This document shows, piece by piece, positions 35,474 through 46,600 of a stretch of DNA of 64,000 nt. The number at the start of each line of letters is the position of its first letter. The stretch's first letter is position 1. The notes below the pieces were generated by a model. That model saw only the letters and a program-made list of their open reading frames with translations. It had not been told where the DNA came from and did not search any database. This stretch comes from Chitinophagaceae bacterium PMP191F (GTDB lineage: Bacteria > Bacteroidota > Bacteroidia > Chitinophagales > Chitinophagaceae). The translations under genes were made by a program, and so were the position numbers. The stretch is from assembly GCA_001302245.1 (NCBI GenBank), contig LGYU01000021.1, positions 26,259 through 90,258 on the forward strand, read 5' to 3'.

Positions 35474-36331
35474 TTAGTGCGGATATACCACCTGGCGTTT
35501 GAAGTCAGAAGGACTTAGGGTAGTTTGTTTTTTGAAAAAGCGACTGAAGTGTGCTGCGTCCTCAAAGCCCAGTTCTGCTGCTATTTCTTTGGCTGATTTG
35601 TCTGTATAATGAAACAGTCTTTTAGCTTCCTGGATCAGCCTGTCGTGGATCACCTGTAAAGGCGATTTGTGATTGTACAGCAGGAACAGGTTGGATAATG
35701 TTTTGGGTGCCTTGTTTAAATGAGAGGCATAGAACTGTACCTGGTGACTGGTTTTATAATGCGTTTCTACCAGCAGGTTGAACTGGCGGATAATATCGGC
35801 TTTGCTGCTATCGTTCTGCAACTGGTTGCTGAGGTACTGACTGCGACCCAGGCGTGTTATTTTGATAATAAGCCGTACCAGCAGGTTGCGTAGCATGCTG
35901 CCCTGTATATCGTCTTTATGTTGCAGTTCTTCTTTAAATGTTTGCTGCAGCTCTGTAAAGCGCTGGTGTTCCTGTTCATCCAGATAAATGAACATCGTTT
36001 CTGTTGTTCCCAGGAAAATAAAACCTACACAGCTTACTTCTTTATCGTTGTCAATAATACAGTAAAAGTCCCTGTTGAACTGCCATGCCACAATATCGCC
36101 GGGATTTTCAAAACGGAACGACTGGCTGATCAGCAATGGCAGAATCTGTTGCGAAGGAAAGTTGTAAGGTACTTCATCAATGATCACCTGTTGATCGGGG
36201 CCTTTATTCCAGGCAATGGTAAGATATAACCGGGCACGATCGCGGGTAAAGAAAAAGCGGTCAAACTGTTCTTCGTTTTCAAAGAACAGCAGCTCCCCGC
36301 CGGTTGCAGGGTCTTTGAAATATAACTTCAT
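35474..36331 (-). CDS. AraC-family transcriptional regulator
   Basis: 285 residues. The N-terminal cupin-like sensor (residues 1-150) has FENPGDIVAWQFNRDFYCII and a Cys in EVSCVGFIFLG. The C-terminal AraC DNA-binding domain has both helix-turn-helix motifs (HQVQFYASHLNKAPKTLSNL; KSAKEIAAELGFEDAAHFSR followed by FFKKQTTLSPSDFKRQ). It lies upstream of, and in the same direction as, the AhpD-like/esterase pair and may activate it. A one-mismatch -7 box (TATCTTTA on the minus strand, 36338-36345) lies seven bases before the ATG. Confidence 0.9.
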   Translation of the reverse strand: MKLYFKDPATGGELLFFENEEQFDRFFFTRDRARLYLTIAWNKGPDQQVIIDEVPYNFPSQQILPLLISQSFRFENPGDIVAWQFNRDFYCIIDNDKEVSCVGFIFLGTTETMFIYLDEQEHQRFTELQQTFKEELQHKDDIQGSMLRNLLVRLIIKITRLGRSQYLSNQLQNDSSKADIIRQFNLLVETHYKTSHQVQFYASHLNKAPKTLSNLFLLYNHKSPLQVIHDRLIQEAKRLFHYTDKSAKEIAAELGFEDAAHFSRFFKKQTTLSPSDFKRQVVYPH

Positions 36332-36408
36332 GCATGGTAAAGATATGTATCCGATAACATATTAGCAGCTATATTGTTCAGACAGCCTGCGGCAGGTTCT
36401 ATACATAA

Positions 36409-36439
36409 AGGCGCCATCCTTTTCAGGGGGATGGCGCCT
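36409..36439 (-). terminator. Hairpin terminator after the GH35 gene
   Basis: AGGCGCCATCC (36409-36419) pairs with GGATGGCGCCT (36429-36439). The T run on the minus strand is short. Confidence 0.6.
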
Positions 36440-36468
36440 GACCAGCTAATAACTAACACCAGGAAAAA

Positions 36469-38298
36469 TTATTGACGCAGTTCGCTTAAAACCGGTTTTT
36501 CAATGCTTTGTAGTTGATTTTGTTCGGGTTTGATCAGTTCCAGCACAATGATCTCATTGTTGCCTTTCTGCAGCCATTCTGCCGGTACGTACAGGGTTTG
36601 CTGCGGACCTATTGACCAGTAGCGGCCTATATTGTGCCCGTTGATCCATACGCAGCCTTTGCCCCAGTTGCGCATGTCGAGATAAGTGTCGCCTGTTGCT
36701 GTAAGCTGAAAAGTACCTTTGCGCAATATGGGTTCTGCTGTGGCTGTGCTTTTATTGTTGAACGCAATGTTGTCTGTGTTTTCAAATGGCAGCGGATACA
36801 TATTCCAGCCTGTCAGTTCTTTTCCGTTCAGCAATACTTTATTGGTAATGCCTTTTTTGTTCTTCAGCAGGTTTGGGCCAAAATTGATGCGCCCCATATT
36901 CTCTACCAGTATGTCAATGGTGGCAGTACCTGCGGGCAACTGAACAAAGATGCTGTCCTGTTTAAAGCGCCTGTCCAGTATGCCTATTCTTTTACCGTTA
37001 ACGAATACAATACCATAATCGCGCAGCTCTTTAATGGAGAGCATACCGGAAGTACCACCTGGTTGTTGTGTGCGGTATAACATAAAACCATAGGCCTGGC
37101 GCAGGTCTTCAAAAGTGAGCGGAGCTGCAGAAGCGTGTGGCTTTGGCAGTACAGAAAAAATACCTGTTGCCTGGGTGAATTGTATAGAGGGAATGGCGAT
37201 TGTTTTTTTAGCTGCGGGAACTTCGGGTAACACTTCGCCGGCCGGCAGGTGTTTACGGATCACATTTCTGAAAGCCATGAATTTTTCAGTGGCATTACCG
37301 GCTTCGTCCAGCGGGGCGTCATAATCGTAACTGCTGATCTGCGGTTCATAAAAACCGGTATCATAACAATTGGCGCCATTCATAAAACCACGGGTGGTAC
37401 CACCATGAAACATGTACATGTTGATGGAGATACCGGCTCCCAGTATTTTGTCCAGCTTGCCGGTATAGTCAGCAGCGGGTACGGTATGATGCCTGGTGCC
37501 CCACCAGTCGAACCAGGCAGGATACCATTCTGCTATATAGAAAGGACCTTTGCCGTTGTTGTATTTACGTACCAGTGCTTTTATTTCCTCAGGCTTGTCT
37601 ACACCATTAACAGCAGGAAATAATCCCGGCAGGTTTCCTTTGGCTACATCGCGTGCAGGATCGCAGGTATACAGTATGCAATCGAATCCGGCTTCAATAA
37701 ATAGTTTCCGGTTGATGTCGAGGTACTCCCTGTCATTGGAATAGGAACCGTATTCATTTTCTACCTGTACCAGTAAAATGTTGCCGCCATGCGTTACCAG
37801 GTAGGGTGATAATTGTTTGCCTACCTGCATAATATAGTTTTTATACGCGTGCAGGTACTGTGGTTCTTTACTGCGTACTACCAGCCCTTTTTCATTCTGC
37901 AGCCAGTACGGATAACCACCAAATTCCCATTCAGCACATATATACGGACTGGGGCGCAGTACCACCCATAAACCTTCTTCCTGTGCAATTTTTACAAACT
38001 CAGCAATGTTGTTGTTACCGGAAAAATTGTATTGTCCTTTTTGTGGTTCATGTACATTCCAGAAAACGTAGGTACCTATAGTGTTAATGCCCATTGCTTT
38101 GGCCATCTGCATACGTTGTCGCCAGGCTTCACGGGGTACACGCGGGTAATGTATTTCACCGGAAATCATCTGGAAGGGTTTTCCATCCAGCACAAAGGCT
38201 GTATCGTTAGTGGTAAAGGTATGCCGGGACGTTTGCGCATGCAGTGTGTTGTAACAGAGTAACAGGATCAGCACTAATGATTGCCAGTTCGTTTTCAT
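36469..38298 (-). CDS. GH35 beta-galactosidase, exported
   Basis: 609 residues. The signal peptide is MKTNWQSLVLILLLCYNTLHAQ. The GH35 catalytic barrel covers about 30-350: LDGKPFQMISGEIHYPRVPR, FWNVHEPQKGQY, the acid/base Glu182 in VENEYGSY and the nucleophile Glu257 in YIAEWYPAWFDWWG. The C-terminal 230 residues are beta-sandwich domains with a carbohydrate-binding look (VWINGHNIGRYWSIGPQQTL). It removes terminal beta-galactose from oligosaccharides. It is the last gene of the SusC/SusD locus (gap 214 bases from SusD) and the only glycoside hydrolase there. Confidence 0.94.
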   Translation of the reverse strand: MKTNWQSLVLILLLCYNTLHAQTSRHTFTTNDTAFVLDGKPFQMISGEIHYPRVPREAWRQRMQMAKAMGINTIGTYVFWNVHEPQKGQYNFSGNNNIAEFVKIAQEEGLWVVLRPSPYICAEWEFGGYPYWLQNEKGLVVRSKEPQYLHAYKNYIMQVGKQLSPYLVTHGGNILLVQVENEYGSYSNDREYLDINRKLFIEAGFDCILYTCDPARDVAKGNLPGLFPAVNGVDKPEEIKALVRKYNNGKGPFYIAEWYPAWFDWWGTRHHTVPAADYTGKLDKILGAGISINMYMFHGGTTRGFMNGANCYDTGFYEPQISSYDYDAPLDEAGNATEKFMAFRNVIRKHLPAGEVLPEVPAAKKTIAIPSIQFTQATGIFSVLPKPHASAAPLTFEDLRQAYGFMLYRTQQPGGTSGMLSIKELRDYGIVFVNGKRIGILDRRFKQDSIFVQLPAGTATIDILVENMGRINFGPNLLKNKKGITNKVLLNGKELTGWNMYPLPFENTDNIAFNNKSTATAEPILRKGTFQLTATGDTYLDMRNWGKGCVWINGHNIGRYWSIGPQQTLYVPAEWLQKGNNEIIVLELIKPEQNQLQSIEKPVLSELRQ

Positions 38299-38470
38299 TG
38301 TTTCTTCTATTTAACTATTGGTTGAAAATGTCTTCATACATACAGACAAGTCATGTTCGTTTACAACCGGTGTACAGTGTTGTTACCGGCAGGCGTTCCT
38401 GCGGTACATGAACTGTACAGGTGAAATATTTTTTACGGCAAAAAAGCAGATCGGAGAAAATATCCAGGAA

Positions 38471-38502
38471 ACACTGCTGCCCGGCAATACAGGCAGCAGT
38501 GT
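38471..38502 (-). terminator. Hairpin after SusD
   Basis: ACACTGCTGCC (38471-38481) pairs with GGCAGCAGTGT (38492-38502), just past the SusD stop. The T run is weak, so it may only partly stop transcription before the GH35 gene. Confidence 0.55.
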
Positions 38503-38512
38503 TTTGCAGCGA

Positions 38513-40147
38513 TTATTGGTAACCGGGATTTTGTTCCAGTACAGCGTCTTTGTTCAGTTGAATTTCAGACAATGGTATAGGTAGCAGCAGGTTGAAACTG
38601 CTTATGCCGGTAGTAGGATGTTGTGCATCATTGGCATTGAGACGGGTGGCGCGGTCTACCAGTGTGCCGGTGCGCATCAGTGTCATGCGCCTGTTCTCTT
38701 CACCTACCAGTTCGCGTGCACGCTCATCCAGTATAAAGTCCATTGTAATGTCTGAAGCTGAAACCTGCCCGGTTGCAGGATACAGGCTGCCAAAGGCTCT
38801 TGCGCGCAGTACATTGATATTGTCGGCAGCCAGTTGGGTTTTACCCTGTTTAAACTGGGCCTCTGCCAGCAGCAGGTAGGTTTCTCCCAACCGCATCAGG
38901 GGGAAATCTTTGATCATCGCATAACCAAATACGTCATTTGGATCAAACTGTCCCCATTTGGTAGTGCTGGGACATATTTTATACAATGTATCCGGACCGG
39001 TATAAGGTACCTGTTTGCCGTAGTTGGCATTGGCAGGGTCGTTGTAATAATATTTGCGGCGGATATTGTATTGTGAGTTGCGGATATCGCCTGCAGCATA
39101 CAAGCCGTACAGTACCCAGTTGCTCAAACGTAAGCGGGCAATAGACCGGCCTCCCAGTGAATCACAGATCACCATACCTGAAATATTGTAATATGCTGCA
39201 CCCCATACACGGCGTTGCTGTGCATTGTCTGTATTGCCGCCTACTACAGTAGCGGGGTTTTCCTGTTCCAGTACCCAGATGGCTTCTGTATTACCCTGCA
39301 CTCTGCGCTGGTTGCCGTACTGGAACATATCAGAATAGTAGTCGCCCGGTAAACCTGTTTTGATGCCATAACGGGCTTTGATAAGACTGAATTTACCGCT
39401 GCTGATGATGGCCTGGGCCTGTTGTTCTGCCAGGTCGTTTTTGTTCATACGCAGATACACTTCGGCCAGTAACTGCATGGCCATGAATTTGCTGGCCCTG
39501 CCATACATTTTTCCTTTTGAGTTGGATTTTACCGATTCAATATCGGGCAGGTTGGCAACGGCAAAAGTAAGATCGTTGGCGATCAGTGTATTGACTGAAT
39601 CCAGCGAAGCGCGTACAAAATCTGTTTTAGGACCTGTTACCGGTTTGGTAATGATCGGCACTTTACCAAATAAGGTTGCCAGTGTATTATAGGCGTAGGC
39701 ACGAAAAAATCTTGCTTCTGCATTCACAGCGTTCTTGCCGGCTGTTGTCATGGCAGTGAACGACGGATTTTCAATACCTGTAATAATGGTGTTGGCAAGA
39801 TTGATCAGTACATATTCTTTACCCCATATATAACCGGCAGCTATATCGGTGGGCGTAAGCTGTGCATAGTTGTAGTAGGGTATCTCAATACCCTGCTGGT
39901 TGGCAGTAGCATTGGCCACATCTGTACCTACCTGCCACACGCTGGGCCATCCCTGGTAGTTTGAATAGGTAAGAATAGTACTTACATGATTGTATAAACC
40001 TACCAGCGATGCTTCAAAACCCAGTGAATCGCTGACAGATGCCGGTGTATAACTGGATGGCGGATTTTCGGCCAGGTAGCTTTTTTTGCAGGAAGCCACT
40101 GATACCAGTAGGGCTGCTGCTATATAGTAGTGAATGACTTTTTTCAT
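38513..40147 (-). CDS. SusD/RagB-family glycan-binding lipoprotein
   Basis: 544 residues. Lipobox Cys20 (VASC). The SusD TPR-helical scaffold is visible: WGKEYVLINLANTIITGIE, NAEARFFRAYAYNTLATLFG, GRASKFMAMQLLAEVYLRMN and the C-terminal DFPLMRLGETYLLLAEAQFK and FILDERARELVGEENRR. It is surface-anchored and hands oligosaccharides to the SusC channel. The SusC stop is 25 bases upstream, a tight pair. The ligand is probably a beta-galactoside, by the GH35 neighbour. Confidence 0.95.
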   Translation of the reverse strand: MKKVIHYYIAAALLVSVASCKKSYLAENPPSSYTPASVSDSLGFEASLVGLYNHVSTILTYSNYQGWPSVWQVGTDVANATANQQGIEIPYYNYAQLTPTDIAAGYIWGKEYVLINLANTIITGIENPSFTAMTTAGKNAVNAEARFFRAYAYNTLATLFGKVPIITKPVTGPKTDFVRASLDSVNTLIANDLTFAVANLPDIESVKSNSKGKMYGRASKFMAMQLLAEVYLRMNKNDLAEQQAQAIISSGKFSLIKARYGIKTGLPGDYYSDMFQYGNQRRVQGNTEAIWVLEQENPATVVGGNTDNAQQRRVWGAAYYNISGMVICDSLGGRSIARLRLSNWVLYGLYAAGDIRNSQYNIRRKYYYNDPANANYGKQVPYTGPDTLYKICPSTTKWGQFDPNDVFGYAMIKDFPLMRLGETYLLLAEAQFKQGKTQLAADNINVLRARAFGSLYPATGQVSASDITMDFILDERARELVGEENRRMTLMRTGTLVDRATRLNANDAQHPTTGISSFNLLLPIPLSEIQLNKDAVLEQNPGYQ

Positions 40148-40172
40148 GATATAGTTTTTTTACCTGTTAGAA

Positions 40173-43163
40173 TTAGCGGAGCGTGATGTTGGCACCGAAT
40201 ACAAAGGAGCGGGTGGTGGGATAGTTGTTGGTCCAGTCGCCGGAGCCTCTTGATGAATAATTGTTTTCAGGATCCCATCCTATCCAGCTGGTAAAGGTGT
40301 GCAGGTTGCGTCCGCTGGCGTATAATGTCAGGCTTCCCAGGTGCAGTTTGTCTAACATGCGCTGTGGAAAAACGTAGCTGAGCGTAACGTCCTTTATCCT
40401 GGTAAAACTGGCGTTGGATGCATAACCATATCCGCGTGTATTGTTGTACGAGAGTGCGGGCCGGGTATTGCTTTTGTTATCAGCTGTCCAGTAGCCTATT
40501 TCTTTTGGCGTATTCCTTCTGCCGGTTTCATCTCCATAGGTCAGATCGGTATTGTTTTTGGTAATGCCCTGTGCGGTTTGGATAAAGATGTTCAGGTTCC
40601 AGTTTTTGTAATGGAACGTGTTGGTAATGCCGCCCATCCATTTGGGCGCTGTTTGTCCCAGTACCACACGGTCACTATCTGCAGTGATCTTTCCGTCTCC
40701 GTTCAGGTCGGCAAATTTCAGGTCGCCGGGTTTAGAGCCGGGATCCTGTTTGGAAGCGTCTTCTCCTGTTTGCCAGATGCCTGTCATTTTATAGTCGTAT
40801 ACCACGTTGATGGGTTTACCTATGAACCACCTGTTACCGATATCGCTTTTCTTATCCCCATACAGGTCTACGATCTTATTCTTGTTGGCTGAAAAGTTGA
40901 TACCGGTTTCCCATTTGAAATCACGGTTGTCGAAGTTCTTGGTATTGATGGTGATCTCAATTCCCTTATTGGCTGTTTTGCCCAGGTTGTCGTATACACT
41001 GGAGTATCCGGTTGCAATTGGCAGGTTGCGTAACAGCAACAGGTCCTGTGTGTGTGATGAGTAGGCGTCAATAGTACCGGAAATGCGGTTGTTGAAGATT
41101 GAGAAGTCGATACCGATGTTGGTACTGACAGTATTTTCCCAGCGCAGATAGGTGTTGCCCAGGTTGCTGGGTATAATACCGATAGTGCTTACACCATTGA
41201 ATGATGAACGTACCGTGCCATCAGTTGAAATGGTTCTGTACACAGGAATGGCTTCGTTACCGGATTTCCCGTATGAAGCACGCAACTTCAGGCTATTTAA
41301 CCAGCCAATCGGTCGCATAAATTCTTCATTGGAAATATTCCAGCCGATCGCGGCAGAAGGAAACACGCCGTATTTGGAAGTATTGCTGCCGAATACGGAA
41401 GAACCGTCGCGACGTGCAGTAACGGTGAACAGGTAACGGCTGTCGTAGCTATAGTTGAGCCTGCCCATTTGTGAGGTGAGCGCATACCTGTCTGCATAGG
41501 AAGCGCTGGTTTGTGTAGCACCTGCGCCCAGGTTGTTGAACGACAACTGATCGTTTACAAAACCGGTAGCCTTGGCTGTGGTTTCTATATATTTTCTGCG
41601 TTGTGCGCTGTACAGTCCTGTAAAGTCAATGTGATGTTTGCCCCAGTCTTTGGCATAGGTCAGGATGTTTTCCAGCGTAAAACTGTTGGTTTCTGAATTG
41701 AACAGGGTAGCAGTACCGATAAGGTCATTGGCCAGCCTGCCGGTATAGGTTCCGTTGCGGGCGGGCAGATAGGTATAACCAGCGTTCAATCTGAATTTAA
41801 GTCCTTTCAGTATACCGGAAAATTTCACTTCTGCATAGCCATTGCCATTGGCATTGGTGCTGCGGTTAACACGGTCTGTCACCAGTCCCAGCATAGGGTT
41901 GGTGTACAGCAGCTCCGGTGTCATGGGATATATTTTGTAGGTACCATCAGCATTGTATACAGGTGCATACGGACTCATGGCTGTTGCAAACAGCAGGTTG
42001 GCGCGGCCTCCGTCGTAATTGTTGTTGGCAAAAAATAAAGAGGTTCCTACTGTCAGGTAGCTGGTAACGCTGATATCGAGATTACTGCGGAAGCTGATGC
42101 GTTTGTATTTATAACCGGGTATCACACCTTTCTGGTCCATGTACTCACCGGAGATGAAGTATTTCACATCCTGTGTGCCTCCGGATATACTCAGGTTGTG
42201 ATCCTGCATAATACCTGTTTGGCTGGCTACTTTCATCCAGTCGGTAGTAATGCCTCTGTTGTAATAATCCAGCTCACCGGCATTAGGAACAGGGTTGGTT
42301 TGTGTTTGCCCGGTCTGTTTCATGTAGTCAGCATATTTCTGTACATATTCGGCGCCATTGCGGGGCTGCAGTATATGTGCAATGTTTTCAACACCGGCAT
42401 ATGCGTTGTAGCGGATCACCGGTTTGCCGGTAGTACCGCGTTTGGTGGTGATCAGGATCACACCGTTGGAACCATTGGTGCCATAGATCGCTACGGCAGA
42501 AGCGTCTTTCAATATCTCCATGGAAGCAATGTCGTTGGGATTGATATCGTTCAGTGAACCGCCGGTTTTACTCAGCGGAATACCATCTACCACGATGTAC
42601 GGGCCGGTGGTGGCATTGATGGAATTTTGTCCCCTGATAAGTACTGCCGGGCTGCTGCCGGGCACTGATGAGGTAGTGGTAACGCTTACACCGGCTACAG
42701 AGCCTTCAATGGCCTGCAGCACGTTGGTAACGGGTAGCTGCGATAAACGTGATTTGGGAACAGAGGCCACAGAACCGGTTACATCCGATTTTTTCTGTGT
42801 ACCATAACCTACCACTACCACATCGCTCAGTCTTTTGGCTTCATCTTCGGTCATTACGATGTTGATAGTACCGGAAGTACCAACAGTTACTTTTTTGTCG
42901 GTAAAACCGATTGCTGAAATGTGCAGTACAACACCGGCAGCAGCTTTGATCTTAAAATTACCATTGCCGTCGGTAGTAGAACCTGTACTGGTGCCTTCTA
43001 TGGTAACGCTGGCTCCTGCTAAAGGATTTCCTTTGGAGTCAGTAACCTTACCGGATATAACATTGTCGGTGGACTGACTGTAAAGTGCTGCAGAACTGCC
43101 TGCCAGTATGCAGGCCAGTACTAAAAGCAGTTGTCTGATATAAGCTCGGGATGCTTTTCTCAT
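40173..43163 (-). CDS. SusC/RagA-family TonB-linked outer-membrane transporter
   Basis: 996 residues. A signal peptide is followed by a CarboxypepD_reg domain (ISGKVTDSKGNPLAGASVTI, about residues 36-110), the TonB-box-like DVVVVGYGTQKKSDVTGSVA, the plug (about 130-240, AVLIRGQNSINATTGPYIVV, MEILKDASAVAIYGTNGSNG) and a 22-strand barrel ending FVFGANITLR. It imports oligosaccharides across the outer membrane with energy from TonB/ExbBD. It pairs with the SusD gene and is preceded by the hybrid two-component regulator. Confidence 0.95.
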   Translation of the reverse strand: MRKASRAYIRQLLLVLACILAGSSAALYSQSTDNVISGKVTDSKGNPLAGASVTIEGTSTGSTTDGNGNFKIKAAAGVVLHISAIGFTDKKVTVGTSGTINIVMTEDEAKRLSDVVVVGYGTQKKSDVTGSVASVPKSRLSQLPVTNVLQAIEGSVAGVSVTTTSSVPGSSPAVLIRGQNSINATTGPYIVVDGIPLSKTGGSLNDINPNDIASMEILKDASAVAIYGTNGSNGVILITTKRGTTGKPVIRYNAYAGVENIAHILQPRNGAEYVQKYADYMKQTGQTQTNPVPNAGELDYYNRGITTDWMKVASQTGIMQDHNLSISGGTQDVKYFISGEYMDQKGVIPGYKYKRISFRSNLDISVTSYLTVGTSLFFANNNYDGGRANLLFATAMSPYAPVYNADGTYKIYPMTPELLYTNPMLGLVTDRVNRSTNANGNGYAEVKFSGILKGLKFRLNAGYTYLPARNGTYTGRLANDLIGTATLFNSETNSFTLENILTYAKDWGKHHIDFTGLYSAQRRKYIETTAKATGFVNDQLSFNNLGAGATQTSASYADRYALTSQMGRLNYSYDSRYLFTVTARRDGSSVFGSNTSKYGVFPSAAIGWNISNEEFMRPIGWLNSLKLRASYGKSGNEAIPVYRTISTDGTVRSSFNGVSTIGIIPSNLGNTYLRWENTVSTNIGIDFSIFNNRISGTIDAYSSHTQDLLLLRNLPIATGYSSVYDNLGKTANKGIEITINTKNFDNRDFKWETGINFSANKNKIVDLYGDKKSDIGNRWFIGKPINVVYDYKMTGIWQTGEDASKQDPGSKPGDLKFADLNGDGKITADSDRVVLGQTAPKWMGGITNTFHYKNWNLNIFIQTAQGITKNNTDLTYGDETGRRNTPKEIGYWTADNKSNTRPALSYNNTRGYGYASNASFTRIKDVTLSYVFPQRMLDKLHLGSLTLYASGRNLHTFTSWIGWDPENNYSSRGSGDWTNNYPTTRSFVFGANITLR

Positions 43164-43668
43164 ATGGCTTATGAATTGTTAGTTTAACATGTGATGTAGT
43201 AAAGGGGTGGTTGAAATAACCATGCAGTTGATGATTATCATCCCGGGGGCAGGTATTTGTAATGTGTTGGTTGTTTGTTGGTCATTGAGGGATATTTAAA
43301 GTGATATAATGACGATGGATGGTATAGGCAATAGACTGCCGGGCCACCCGGGGCGGCGTTTGTGTGATGATGGAAGGGTGAATGTTTAATAAAGCGTCAG
43401 GTAACCTGGTGCTTACAGCAGATCATGATGAAAGTGCCGGTAAAAACGGAGAAGTGAGATGCTAACTTTTTCATACGCAATGTTGGTTTTAGATGCAAAT
43501 CGTTAATAAGGGTCGGCAGTAGGGAGATGGTAATAATTAAGTGGCTCTGCTAAACAACAATGTAATATTAGCACCTCAACTTGTCGTGGGAGGGGGGTAA
43601 ATCTCTAAAATAAAGGGGGTAAAATAACAAAGATGTAGGTATCCGAAATGTTTTCAATTTTCGCCAGA
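43164..43668. other. 505-base region upstream of SusC
   Basis: It lies between the hybrid two-component system stop and the SusC start, both on the minus strand. It should hold the regulated SusC promoter, but no exact TTG/TAnnTTTG pair was found on the minus strand, which is usual for activator-dependent PUL promoters. A short GC-rich inverted repeat (CCGGG, CCA, CCCGG) lies near 43340. No ORF of interest. Confidence 0.5.
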
Positions 43669-46600
43669 TTATAATCCGTTGGTTTTCTTTGTTTTGATGG
43701 TATTGTAGTTGTTATTGAAAGTTGAGCGGTATTTTTTGATGTATTCAGAAGGCGTCATACCAAACAGTTTGATGAACTGCTCTCTGAAATAACGTACATC
43801 GCCAATCCCTACCTGTGTAGCTGATTGATTTACATTCATTCCTTCGGTGATCATCAGTACTGCAGCTCTTCTTAAACGGATAGATCTGATAAATGCATTG
43901 AGCGATTGCCCGGAAATAGCTTTCACCTTCTGGTATAGCCCTGAATGGCTCATACCCATGGCCTTGGAGAATTTTTTGATGGTGAAATCATCCGTGTCGA
44001 GGTTTTCTTCCACTACGCTGATGCATTTGCGGAGAAACTCCTGGTATTCGGCAGGTACCTTAATAGAGGTTTCTTTCAGCGTGATGTTGTCAAAGAAATA
44101 ACGCTGCAACAGGTTGCGGTTGCGCAGAATGGATTCTACCCTGGCCTGTAATAATTTCTGATCAAAAGGTTTGGTGATGTAATCATCTGCGCCGCCTTCT
44201 ATACCACGCAAGCGGGTGTCAGGGGCAGTAGAGCCTGTTAGTAATATCACGGGAATATGTCCCAGTTTGTCAGACTGTTTGATGGCGTGGCATAGTTCTA
44301 CGCCATCCATACCTTTCATATTGATATCGCTGATGATGAGATCGGGAATGTGTTCGGCCGCCAGCGCAAAACCGTCGGAGCCATTGTCGGCCATGTACAG
44401 CAGGTATTGTTTGCGGAAAAGGTGTTGCAGGTAATCGCGGATCTCTGCACTGTCATCTATCAGCAGGATCGATTTTTTTTCTGTTACTACTTCTTCCACG
44501 GTTTTACCTTCTACGGTAGTAAGGTTGCTGGCCGAAGCGGTCAGTTCCTGTTCTACAGCCAGCTCTTCCAGCAGTTCGTGGGTGGAAGTATTTTGACGCA
44601 GTATGTAACTACCCGGCAGGTGTACATTGCCTTTGGGCAAAGTAATGGTGAAGGTGGTGCCTTTGTTTACTTCACTGTGACAGGATATGCTGCCCCGGTG
44701 TGCTTCGGTAAAATGTTTTACCAGGTACAGACCGATGCCGAAACCGGTTTTGCGGATGGATGCATTTTCGGCCTGTCCGAATTTTTCAAAGATCTTTTTC
44801 TGCGCTTCTTCCTCAATACCACAGCCATTGTCCTGTACGGTGATCAGTACCTCGTTCATGTTCTCTGCTATCTCAAAACTGATGGTGCCGTGGGCGGGTG
44901 TGAATTTGAAGGCGTTGGACAACAGGTTGAACAATGCAATTTCAATTTTCTCATAATCTACATATACCTGCAGCGGTGTGTGGGGCGTAACAAAGCGGTA
45001 ATCAATGTGACGTGCTTTGGCCTGTTGTATAAAACACTGGTATACTTCGCGGCACAGATCGGTAATATCTGTAGCAGATATTTTCAGTTTGTCCTCTTCA
45101 CTGTCAGCTTTTCTGAAAAGCAATAACTGGTCTACCAGGCTAAGCAGTCTGCGTGCATTGCGGTAGGCAATGGTCAGTTCCTGGTCGTCAGTATGATTCA
45201 GTTTTTCTTTCAGCGGATTGATGATCAGCGAAAGCGGTGTTCTGAATTCATGCGATACGTTGGTGAAGAAGGATAATTTCTTTTCTGTCAGCTCTTTGTC
45301 TTTCTCATTTTCAAGGTGTGCCAGCTTGATCTCGTAACGCAGTCGTTCCTGGCGTCTTGTATAACTGATGTAGAGGTAAATGAAACCGGCTGCGCATACT
45401 ACATATATAAGGTATGCCCACCAGGTGTGGTACCAGGGCGGCAATACTTTTATCTGCAACAGATGTGTTTCGTTGCTCCACCGGCCATCGGGCCGGGTTA
45501 CTTTTACTTTGAAAAGATAAGTGCCTTCCTGCAACCTGGAATAATTGGCTGTTCTGATGCCGTTTACATAGTTCCAGTCTTTATCCCAACCCTGCAGAAA
45601 GTAGGCATATTTGATTTTGTCGGTGCTGCTATAGTCCAGTGCTACAAAGTCAAGTGATACCACGGCTTTGTCAAATGGCAGTACTGTTTCACTGATGGCA
45701 TCCTGTTTCAGGGTAAGCGGGTAGCTGTTATCTTCTTCAATGGATTTGTTGTTGATCTTCAGGCCGGTTAAAAAGATGCCGGGTGTTTTTTCCTGGTCGT
45801 TTACACTGTCAGGATAAAATATATTGAATCCCTTGATACCTCCGAAAAGGAATTCACCCGAAGATAATGCCAGTGCTGCATTGAAGCTGAACTGGTTGCT
45901 TTGCAGTCCATCGGATGGAGAGAAGTTTTTGCAGGTTCTGGTAGTGGGGTTGAACCTGCACAGGCCATTGTAAGTACTTAACCACAGGTTGCCTTTGCTG
46001 TCTTCCAGCATACGCAGAATGGTGTTGCCGGGTAAACCATCGGCAGTGGTAAAACTGGTATACTTACCGGTCTGCCGGTTAAACAACAACAACCCTGCAC
46101 CCTGTGTGCCCAGCCACAGATGCTGACCGGCATCTTCATGAATACACCGGACAGGGTAGCCAATGACAAAAGTGTGATGGGTTTTAGTGCTGCGATCGAT
46201 CTGTATGAGTGACGTGTAATTTCCGCCCCATAGATTTCCGGCACGGTCTTCAGCAATGCTTTGCAGGTTGATGATGGAAGGATCAAAAATTTCAAAACGG
46301 TTGTTGTTGCGATCAAAGCGGTACAGGCTACCATCATTGGTAGTACTGGCCCAGATATTTTTCTGAGCGTCTTCATATACCAGCCAGGCGTTGTGTTCTT
46401 CTGCACCGGTAGCAGGATTTACAAAACTGTAGTGTTCAAAAGTATGGCTGTTATTGCGAAGCCTGTTCACGCCACCAAACCAGGTAGAGATCCAGGTATC
46501 TTTGTATTGGTCTTTTATAATGCTGGTGATGAAATTGCTGCTGATGGAGTTTTTATCAGCAGGATTGTTCGTGTATTCAGTAAAGGTATTGTTGCTGCGG

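Noticed and set aside
44350..45126. 258-codon plus-strand open frame
   Set aside because: It lies antisense inside the kinase/receiver part of the hybrid two-component gene and has no domain-like sequence.
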